Positions 8,654-14,455 of a DNA stretch of 27,063 nt are shown in pieces. Each line of letters starts with the position of its first letter. The stretch's first letter is position 1. The DNA comes from a virus. The stretch covers positions 1 to 27,063 of IMG/VR virus record IMGVR_UViG_3300037264_000412. The stretch is one strand, 5' to 3'. Made by a program: the position numbers and the translations under genes. The notes beneath the pieces were generated by a model. The model did no database searches. It worked only from the letters and a program-made list of their open reading frames with translations, and was not told the DNA's origin.

Positions 8654-8678
8654 CATAGTAGACTTCAACTATGTCTAC
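8654..8678 (+). promoter_or_regulatory. Alternative start-codon hairpins of the EDxHD endonuclease gene
   Basis: CATAGT (8654-8659) pairs perfectly with ACTATG (8668-8673), which contains the start codon. GTAGAC (8658-8663) pairs perfectly with GTCTAC (8673-8678), which covers the last base of the start codon and the next codons. The two stems share bases, so they exclude each other. No Shine-Dalgarno sequence lies in front of the ATG. Both structures would hide or frame the start codon in a long transcript coming from the sheath gene. Known parallel: T4 homing genes are often silenced on early transcripts by a hairpin over the ribosome site. Applying that model here is inference. Confidence 0.5.
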
Positions 8679-9921
8679 AAACGATCCGAGAGTCTCCTGT
8701 CCGGTCTGTGGTCTCGTTGCCAAAGACAAGAAGGGACTTGCTACCCACTTTCGTCACCGACGAGAAGCCGGAGACCTAGCCCATCCTGAGTTCCTCGCGC
8801 ATCAAGAAGAGGCGCAGTGGGACGGAAAGATCGAAGGGACGGACTACGTAAGGTGCCTTTCCTGCGGGCTCCGTACACTAACCTTAGCGAGACACCTCAA
8901 GGCGGCTCACAAGATCTCTGCCGACGAGTATCGAACTATCTACGGGCCGAAAGCGAAGATCCGGTGCGACTCCCTCACGGACCGTAGGTCGATAGCTATC
9001 GCGGCCCGAGTCCTCCGAAAGGGAGAGAAGAAGACCGTTTTTTGTCCTTCTTGCGGGGAGTCTTGGGAGGGAAGCAAGTACCTCGTTCCAGGTACTCACG
9101 ACTTTCGATGCGACCGTTGCCGTACCCAGGAGGAAGCGGCGTCCGAAGTGGAACGTTGGGTCGGGAAGTCAGAGCCTGAGGACTACGTGACCTGTAGAGC
9201 TTGCGGGTATCGGGCCGAGAATCTTACCTCTCACCTCCAGAGCATACACCCAGAGCTTCTAGGTACTTATCGAGAGGTCTATTTGGGGGCTCTCATCAAC
9301 GCCTTAATTTCTGGCGTTAGAGACAAGACTATGATTCGAGGGGTTCCTCGCTCCGAGGAGTTTGCTCAAAAGGTTTCGGCGGGGAAAGTGACTCAATTCT
9401 CGGTTGAGGACTATCTACCGTTTCGAATGAAGAACGGAAAGGTATCCGTTGGTAGAGCTTCTCAAGGTCTGGGGAAATGTGAGTCAGCGATTCGGCGAGA
9501 GTGCGTGCGTTTGGGTCTACCTTCCTATCGGTGGGGAGTATGTCAAGATCGGTTCTTAGGAACCCTCTCTAAACTCCTCGGATGTGAGTATGAGGCGCAA
9601 TGGACTTCACCTCTTTTCGTAAATCCAAAATCGAATAGGCGATTTAAATTCGATGGATTCTTCGAAGACATAGGTCTACTCGTTGAATTTCAGGGCCACC
9701 AACACTACACGTTCCCTAACCGATTTCATTCTCCATCCCACGAAACCACTTACCTTGAATGTCGAGAACGGGACGCCGAGAAGCGCCGTCAGGTCTTGGC
9801 CGATGGAAGGTACAAGTACCTAGAGGTCCGAGAGGACCAATCTTGGGATGATTTGGAGTACCTACAGGGTCGTCTCACCGAGATTGGGACCCCGTTCGTT
9901 CGCCTATCTGCGTCACTTTGA
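8671..9921 (+). CDS. Zinc-finger / Vsr-like (EDxHD-type) homing endonuclease
   Basis: A 416-residue protein with four N-terminal Cys-pair modules. These are CPVCG at 10-14 with H26/H29; CLSCG at 62-66 with H75 and H80 followed by ISADEYRTIYG, which resembles the MucR/Ros finger; CPSCG at 125-129 with CDRC at 147-150; and CRACG at 175-179 with H188 and H193. The C-terminal nuclease (about 285-400) shows FDGFF (D328), LLVEFQGHQHY (E339, Q341, H343, H345), FH at 352-353, ECRERDAEKRRQ (D368, K371) and YLEVRED at 383-389. That order fits the Vsr-like EDxHD homing endonucleases typified by I-Bth0305I, a PD-(D/E)xK-type fold. Likely role: site-specific DNA cleavage that spreads the gene between phages. 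It lies between the sheath gene and the next gene with only 6 bases after its stop. It has no Shine-Dalgarno sequence, and its start codon lies in a hairpin. Confidence 0.85.
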   Translation: MSTNDPRVSCPVCGLVAKDKKGLATHFRHRREAGDLAHPEFLAHQEEAQWDGKIEGTDYVRCLSCGLRTLTLARHLKAAHKISADEYRTIYGPKAKIRCDSLTDRRSIAIAARVLRKGEKKTVFCPSCGESWEGSKYLVPGTHDFRCDRCRTQEEAASEVERWVGKSEPEDYVTCRACGYRAENLTSHLQSIHPELLGTYREVYLGALINALISGVRDKTMIRGVPRSEEFAQKVSAGKVTQFSVEDYLPFRMKNGKVSVGRASQGLGKCESAIRRECVRLGLPSYRWGVCQDRFLGTLSKLLGCEYEAQWTSPLFVNPKSNRRFKFDGFFEDIGLLVEFQGHQHYTFPNRFHSPSHETTYLECRERDAEKRRQVLADGRYKYLEVREDQSWDDLEYLQGRLTEIGTPFVRLSASL

Positions 9922-9927
9922 CGAGAC

Positions 9928-10896
9928 ATGTCTGACCTACGATCTCAGATTCTCGGGATGATGGCTTCTCGCGTTGCTGCCTCATGGGCAGTAACCGAGA
10001 AGACTGCGGTCATGCCGAATGATCCTCAAATGACGACCTGTCCGACATGCAAGAAGCCATTGGGTCAGCACGATAAGCGTTGTCAGTATTACTCTAGGCC
10101 ACAACGGACCATTCCTGACGCGGAGTTGAAGCGTATCAGGAACAAGAAGAGGGGTTCCCTTTTGAGGGAGGCTGGATACGGACGAGGTTACGGGGGGGAT
10201 CCTCGATGGATCCGAGCCAAATTCCCAGGCAAGGATATCAAGGGCAACTCCTTCGCGAAGGGCGAAGAAGTACTCTATTGGCCTTTGACACGGACTTTCA
10301 TGACTGGACAAGATGCCAAGAATGCTTGGCACCGATTCCAGGCTGAGAAGAGTGACGAAGAAGGGATGTCCTATCTCAGGAGTGGTGCCGCAGACTGTTC
10401 TCCACCCACTTGCTCAGATGGTACATCAGCAGAATACGATGACGGCAAGGATGCTTACGTTTGTCCCTCGACTGGAGAAATAGGACCCAATGGTCCTATC
10501 TGTCGAAGTGCATCACCGGAGAGAGTCGCCTCTCGATTTGCTCTGCACACTGATGATGAGCAACTCGTTGCCATATCTGAAGCTCTCAAGAAGAACAACA
10601 TCCTGAGTCATCTGGTTGATGGGATGGCTTCAAAGGCACGAAAAGAAGGGGTCTCGTTTGGATTTCGCGATGCAAGAGATGCCTTGCGTGCTTGGTATGC
10701 AGGAGAGCAGATCACGAAGGGCTCTCCAGAGTACCTTAGGAAGCAAGATGTTGCGTGGGGATTTCTGACGTCCACCTCTGGTAAGAAGCTTGTTAGCAAA
10801 CTCACTGATATGGTGGGTTCTGTTCTGAAAACTCGGAACAAGAGTGTAGGGTTCCGAGACATCGCTAGGGCTGTCGATGACTACATGACATTGTAG
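9928..10896 (+). CDS. Phage protein of unknown function with VASR motifs (322 aa)
   Basis: No family is recognised. A possible zinc-binding patch, CPTCKKPLGQHDKRC, is at about 38-52. A basic Gly-rich stretch follows (RNKKRGSLLREAGYGRGYGG, 71-90), then a cysteine-containing middle (C157, C162, C179, C192). The motif RVASRF at 199-204 separates this from a helical C-terminal domain that may contain two related units (GFRDARDALRAWY near 245-257 and GFRDIARAVDDYM near 308-320). A similar MASRVAASW is at 12-20. The first ATG is at 9928, six bases after the endonuclease stop, with only a weak ribosome site. ATG at 9958, giving MMASRVAASW, is an alternative. It was presumably next to the sheath gene before the endonuclease arrived, so a virion or assembly role is possible but unproven. 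Confidence 0.65.
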   Translation: MSDLRSQILGMMASRVAASWAVTEKTAVMPNDPQMTTCPTCKKPLGQHDKRCQYYSRPQRTIPDAELKRIRNKKRGSLLREAGYGRGYGGDPRWIRAKFPGKDIKGNSFAKGEEVLYWPLTRTFMTGQDAKNAWHRFQAEKSDEEGMSYLRSGAADCSPPTCSDGTSAEYDDGKDAYVCPSTGEIGPNGPICRSASPERVASRFALHTDDEQLVAISEALKKNNILSHLVDGMASKARKEGVSFGFRDARDALRAWYAGEQITKGSPEYLRKQDVAWGFLTSTSGKKLVSKLTDMVGSVLKTRNKSVGFRDIARAVDDYMTL

Positions 10897-10937
10897 GGCT
10901 TGTCGATGTGCAAACGCCTATCCAGAAGGAAGCACAG

Positions 10938-11285
10938 ATGTCAGACCACAAGTTACGTTCAAAGCTCATTCATCTGGCTAATACGAAGCCAGAACTTAGG
11001 GAACACCTTCTTCCTATTCTGAAAGAAGCAAGTGATCCTGTACTTGAGAATGTCGGATCACCACCCAAGTACAAAATGGCAATCAAAGTTCATGCCTTAC
11101 GTCTTCTTGAGGCTCCACCAGATCAAGAGTATGCGGCTTTTGGTGCGTTGCTCAGGGGTTGTTCTGATTACGCCAAAAAGGGACTTGGGATACCTAACCT
11201 TTGGCGTATTCTGACAAAGGCGGAAGATTTCTTGGAAAAGAACTACATTTTACCGAGCGTTCGGGACATCCTTCCCAAGGGGTGA
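10938..11285 (+). CDS. Small helical phage protein (115 aa)
   Basis: The start is set at the ATG at 10938 because AAGGAAG at 10926-10932 lies just before it. The in-frame GTG at 10908 has no ribosome site. The N-terminus LRSKLIHLANTKPELREHLL continues into PILKEA, an amphipathic helix pair with a regular leucine spacing. I have the impression this segment is shared by several proteins of large phages, but that is memory, not a search result. The rest (YAAFGALLRGCSDYAKKGLG, then IPNLWRILTKAEDFLEKNY) is also mostly helical. No catalytic motif is visible. Function unknown. Confidence 0.65.
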   Translation: MSDHKLRSKLIHLANTKPELREHLLPILKEASDPVLENVGSPPKYKMAIKVHALRLLEAPPDQEYAAFGALLRGCSDYAKKGLGIPNLWRILTKAEDFLEKNYILPSVRDILPKG

Positions 11286-11321
11286 AAATCATAGATCACA
11301 ATCATTTGGTAAGAGAAGACC

Positions 11322-12314
11322 TTGGAAACTTCTCACGCATCTGCGGTTCGAATCGCTTCTAGATTCCTGGAGGCAACTTCAAAACGTAACGCTTGTATCA
11401 TCGCTACTGGAAATTGGGGGGACAAGCGAGTCCTTCTCAAGAACCGAGACCGTAACTACAACCCCAAAGTCAGCATTGTTCGTGAAGTTCTGGAAGGCGT
11501 AGAAGTCGCCTACATGACTGACGAAGTGACGGACTGGAACGAGGGGCTTAACGAGCACGGGATCGGCATCGTCAACTCGGCACTCTCCGTTGGACGAGAC
11601 GAGGCAGAGAAGAAACTCGTTTCGATCGGAAAAAAGTCAAAGGACGGAGTGCGAATTCTAGAAGCTCTGTCATGTAAGACACTGGCTGAGGCGATCAAGA
11701 GCGCCAAGAATTCCCACGGCGGGATCAAGGGTCACACCTTCATTTCGAGCCCTGATGGTGTCGTAGCAATTGAGCAGACCAGCAAGCACGAGTGCAAAGT
11801 CAAGACGCTAGATCCCGATTCCATCTACGTGAGGACGAATCACGGGATCGAGTATGAGGATGCCGGATACACAGAGGGGAAGAAGTACATCTCTTCGATA
11901 GCTCGGCGAAACAAGGCCAAAGAGATCTTGAAAGACGTGAAGTCTCCAGAAGGTGTAGCTCCCGCACTCATGGCTGGACGGTCAAAGGACAGGCATGATC
12001 CAAACAGCGTGATTCGTGACACGAAGGACATGTCTACGACCTCTCAGACGATCCTCAATCTGACAGACTTGGAGTTGATCCTGTACGTGATCCCAAAAAA
12101 GTCCACTTACGAAGGGCTCACGAACAAGCTTCCGAAGGGTCAGAAGCCAAAGATTAAGGTGAGAGTGTTCTCGTACCTGGATGATGGATCTGAGGTTGTA
12201 GAACTAGATCCTGAGACCGGGAAGAAGAAAGCAGACCCAAAGAAGGTCGCTTCTCAGTTTCTAGGAGACAACATCCTGGTTTTCAGTTACGGCAGCAACA
12301 ATCCTTTCATCTGA
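11322..12314 (+). CDS. Ntn-hydrolase (C45/C69-like amidohydrolase or acyltransferase), joined to a broken GGCT domain
   Basis: Ntn hydrolases cut amide bonds with an N-terminal Cys exposed by self-cleavage. The candidate nucleophile is Cys25 (NACIIATGNWG), which would release a 24-residue propeptide containing VRIASRFLEA. Supporting motifs are KNRDRNY at 40-46, GLNEHGIGIVNSAL at 75-88 and TNHG near 171-174, in the order seen in the acyl-CoA:6-aminopenicillanate acyltransferase (C45) and related families. The start is TTG at 11322; an in-frame stop at 11310-11312 excludes anything earlier. The last residues, NILVFSYGSNNP, are not part of the hydrolase. They are the opening of a GGCT domain whose remainder continues in other frames to 12738. 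The intact gene would then have been a two-domain enzyme of about 472 residues. Substrate unknown. The fold call is moderate and rests on motifs only. Confidence 0.65.
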   Translation: METSHASAVRIASRFLEATSKRNACIIATGNWGDKRVLLKNRDRNYNPKVSIVREVLEGVEVAYMTDEVTDWNEGLNEHGIGIVNSALSVGRDEAEKKLVSIGKKSKDGVRILEALSCKTLAEAIKSAKNSHGGIKGHTFISSPDGVVAIEQTSKHECKVKTLDPDSIYVRTNHGIEYEDAGYTEGKKYISSIARRNKAKEILKDVKSPEGVAPALMAGRSKDRHDPNSVIRDTKDMSTTSQTILNLTDLELILYVIPKKSTYEGLTNKLPKGQKPKIKVRVFSYLDDGSEVVELDPETGKKKADPKKVASQFLGDNILVFSYGSNNPFI

Positions 12315-12738
12315 GCAAGATTCTTGGTCATGATGTAGAGACAATCGGAGCTTTTGCGCAGGGATATGAACGTGTCTTTCGAGGGTATTCAGAACGATGG
12401 GGAGGAGGAACTGCGTCCTTGTCCCCCTCGAAGGATAGGGTTGTCTATGGAATTGTCGCAAGAGTACCCCCTGGCGATTTGAAGAAGCTGGACCAGATTG
12501 AAGGATTTGCCGAGGGAGCTACCGTAGAGACAAGATTGACGTCACTCTTGCGAATGGAGACCCAGTCCCAGTATTTGCCTACGTCGCAACGAGTCCTGAG
12601 TCCAATCCTCCTAGTCCTCGTTACTTTGCGGAGGTATCTGACACGATTCGATCGTACAGAGAAGGTTTCTGGGGGGATTGGGTCGAGGAGGATGCGCTCG
12701 CTCGGCTTTCGTTTCCAGCCTATAGGACTGAGTTGTAG
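12270..12738 (+). pseudogene. Gamma-glutamylcyclotransferase (GGCT)-like domain split over three frames
   Basis: Three frames read in succession give one coherent GGCT-like domain. Frame A (to about 12305) gives ILVFSYGSNNP with the hallmark YGSN. Frame B (about 12308-12520) gives HLSKILGHDVETIGAFAQG, YERVFRGYSERWGGGTASL, RVVYGIVARVP and LDQIEGFAEGA. The EG of LDQIEG is the usual catalytic glutamate region. Frame C (12520-12738) gives YRRDKIDVTLANGDPVPVFA, YVATSPESNPPSPRYFAEV and a TAG stop at 12736-12738. Each joint is a -1 step: inserting one T near 12306 and one near 12520 restores a single frame. Neither site is a classical slippery heptamer. Either the gene has decayed in two places or the assembly carries two single-base deletions. 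GGCT enzymes release gamma-glutamyl groups as 5-oxoproline. Confidence 0.75.
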
Positions 12739-12768
12739 ATAGGGATCTCGCTCCCGGAGACAAAGAAC

Positions 12769-13581
12769 ATGGCGAATTCTGACATTAACCCATCAAATGG
12801 CGTACAAGGTTCGTCATACCTTTACGATTTTGGAACCTCGCCAAACACCCGTGTTGCCGTCAGCCAGAAGGTTCGACTCCTTGCTCCGGCCTACGGGTCG
12901 GAAACGAAGGCCCTCTTCCAGATGGGCGTAGTTACGTCGTTCTCTCCGACTCAGAGCCGGAACATGGACACGGTACGAGGTATCGGTTACGGGGACATGA
13001 TCGCCGAACTAGTCCCTTCCGTGACAGAACCCGTCACCGGTACGATTGAACGTGCTCTCCTGTACCTCGCGAACCTGTGGCAGGCGACTGGCTACGCGGG
13101 TGGTGTGGACGGCCCGGTTCGGTCGCTCGCCCATCACCGCTGGCCCTTCGACATTGAGCACCAGTTGGTGTTCTCGACGCTTGCAGACTCAGACCTTGGT
13201 TTCGCAAACGTTGGTCACTCTGGAGCGCAACGGAACTTCGGTGGTGGCGTCCAAAAGGTCAGTTTCCCCCAGGTCAGCGTCCCGACCCCGGCTCCGCCTA
13301 CCTACGGGACATCTCAGGGTCACTCGGCCATCATCACGATGTACGAGGCAGCCTGGTTCAACTCATGGTCTGCGACCTACACGCAGGACGCTGGTCAGAT
13401 CCTGGAATCTGGTGACGTGACGGTCTCTGACGTTCACGATTTCTCCAGTCTTTACGGGGAGTTCCTTCCGAGCGGGAACGACCCCTCCGTTGATCAACTG
13501 GGGTCGATCCGCTTCGGTGGTGCGGCTGAGATTGGAACTCTTACGGGTGCCGGTGCTGTTGGTGGTACCGGGATTCGTTAA
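12769..13581 (+). CDS. Tail tube protein
   Basis: A 270-residue protein expected to form the inner tube of the contractile tail, stacking as hexameric rings inside the sheath and around the tape measure. The N-terminus is MANSDINPSNGVQGSSYLYD. The body is beta-rich (FQMGVVTSFSPTQSRNMDTV, RGIGYGDMIAELVPSVTEPV, YEAAWFNSWSATYT), with a Gly/Ala-rich flexible end (GTLTGAGAVGGTGIR). These are the look of tube proteins of large myoviruses, and the place between sheath and chaperone/tape measure is the usual one. The ribosome site CGGAGAC lies 8-14 bases before the ATG. The gene and its homing-endonuclease neighbour are followed by an intrinsic terminator at 14407, which would end the tube transcript. 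Confidence 0.75.
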   Translation: MANSDINPSNGVQGSSYLYDFGTSPNTRVAVSQKVRLLAPAYGSETKALFQMGVVTSFSPTQSRNMDTVRGIGYGDMIAELVPSVTEPVTGTIERALLYLANLWQATGYAGGVDGPVRSLAHHRWPFDIEHQLVFSTLADSDLGFANVGHSGAQRNFGGGVQKVSFPQVSVPTPAPPTYGTSQGHSAIITMYEAAWFNSWSATYTQDAGQILESGDVTVSDVHDFSSLYGEFLPSGNDPSVDQLGSIRFGGAAEIGTLTGAGAVGGTGIR

Positions 13582-13603
13582 GTTCGGATCTTGTCTGATT
13601 CGA

Positions 13604-13625
13604 TCGTCTAGCCTAAACTAGACGA
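13604..13625 (+). promoter_or_regulatory. 8-bp inverted repeat abutting the start codon of the third GIY-YIG gene
   Basis: TCGTCTAG (13604-13611) and CTAGACGA (13618-13625) are perfect inverted repeats separated by CCTAAA. The right arm ends at the base before the ATG at 13626, and no Shine-Dalgarno sequence is present. In RNA the stem would occupy the whole ribosome-landing region. It could also be a protein operator in DNA. It resembles in position the hairpins at the EDxHD gene (8654-8678). Confidence 0.55.
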
Positions 13626-14375
13626 ATGCCCCATCCGAATAATGATCTCATAGAGCCTTCCCGAAAGGGAGGGCTCTACGTCATTCGGCTCTCTGACACC
13701 CACTACTACGGCGGGCGTGCGAAGAACTTCAGGGTGCGTTGGAAGGATCACTTACGGGCTCTCCGCGAGGGACGACACGATAACTCTCGTGTTCAAGCCA
13801 CGTACAACAAGTACGGTCGATTTGAGCCTACAGTGTTTCTTTCTATGTGCGACGACGCCTCGGATGAGAGTCGGAGAGGTGAAGAGCAGAAGTGGCTCGA
13901 CAAGCATTTCCGAAAACCTGGATGTTTGAACTTGAGCCCATTCTCTGACGGCGGTTGCTCAGGTCACACTGAAGAGACCAGACGTAAGATGTCGGAGACC
14001 CGGAAGTCACGTCCGGACCTCTTAGCTCAAGCGAGAGAGTCGCTCTCTAGAAACAGAGTCCATCTTGACCCACAAAAGAAGATAGACCAGGCTCTGAAAA
14101 TGTGCGAGTCTCATAAGGGGAAGAAGCAATCCCCGGAACAGATTGCAAAAAGGGTCAAGGCTCACCTGGGTCGGAAGAACACCCCTGAGACTCGCGCTCA
14201 GATGTCCGAGTCGGCGAAGCGCCAAGCCATCGCTCACCCCACCTCACATGGATCCGAGACCCGAGCGTTGATTTCAATCCAGCAGAAGGGTCGAGTGTGG
14301 GTTAACAACGGGCTTCGGAATTCCCGTATGTTTCCCGATAGTATCTCTGTTGGTTGGTCTGTTGGTCGTATCTGA
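13626..14375 (+). CDS. GIY-YIG homing endonuclease with NUMOD3 repeats (copy 3)
   Basis: A 249-residue protein. The nuclease domain is at about residues 14-105: GGLY at 15-18, HYYGG at 26-30, candidate catalytic Arg38, candidate metal-binding Glu87 and CLNLSP at 100-105. NUMOD3-like repeats follow (TEETRRKMSETRKS, SPEQIAKRVKAHLGR, TPETRAQMSESAKR). The C-terminus WVNNGLRNSRMFPD ... GWSVGR is the tail module common to T4-type homing enzymes. The domain shares long runs with the gene at 76 (KGGLY, THYYGGRA, NKYGRF, PGCLNLSP), so the two are close relatives. It lies between the tail tube gene and a strong terminator. It lacks a ribosome site and has an inverted repeat directly before the ATG, so translation is probably restricted or depends on a special transcript. 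Confidence 0.9.
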   Translation: MPHPNNDLIEPSRKGGLYVIRLSDTHYYGGRAKNFRVRWKDHLRALREGRHDNSRVQATYNKYGRFEPTVFLSMCDDASDESRRGEEQKWLDKHFRKPGCLNLSPFSDGGCSGHTEETRRKMSETRKSRPDLLAQARESLSRNRVHLDPQKKIDQALKMCESHKGKKQSPEQIAKRVKAHLGRKNTPETRAQMSESAKRQAIAHPTSHGSETRALISIQQKGRVWVNNGLRNSRMFPDSISVGWSVGRI

Positions 14376-14406
14376 GTCAACTTTCAGCGACTTACGGTAG
14401 AGTAAG

Positions 14407-14441
14407 GGAGCCTGCAAGCCGCAGGCTCCTTTTCTCGTTTT
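14407..14441 (+). terminator. Intrinsic terminator after tail tube / GIY-YIG gene
   Basis: GGAGCCTGC (14407-14415) and GCAGGCTCC (14421-14429) make a perfect 9-bp GC-rich stem with a 5-base loop (AAGCC), followed at once by TTTTCTCGTTTT. This is a textbook intrinsic terminator for + strand transcription. It separates the tube transcript from the chaperone/tape measure block, which would need its own promoter or read-through. Confidence 0.85.
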
Positions 14442-14455
14442 CAGGGAGCAAATCT

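Noticed and set aside
10908-10937. GTG 10908 as the start of the small helical protein
   Set aside because: No ribosome site precedes it, whereas ATG 10938 follows AAGGAAG.
12285-12525. Programmed -1 ribosomal frameshifting to express the GGCT domain
   Set aside because: Neither joint has an X-XXY-YYZ heptamer in the right frame, and two separate shifts would be needed. Lesions or sequence errors are simpler.
12419-12742. 107-residue frame as a separate gene
   Set aside because: Its first half (RVVYGIVARVP to EGFAEGA) is the middle of the GGCT domain. The second half is out of frame and meaningless, while the correct continuation is in the frame ending at 12738.
14354-14455. Longer start of the chaperone-like gene
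   Set aside because: The extension reads through an intrinsic terminator stem and has no ribosome site. GTG 14456 with AGGGAG is better.
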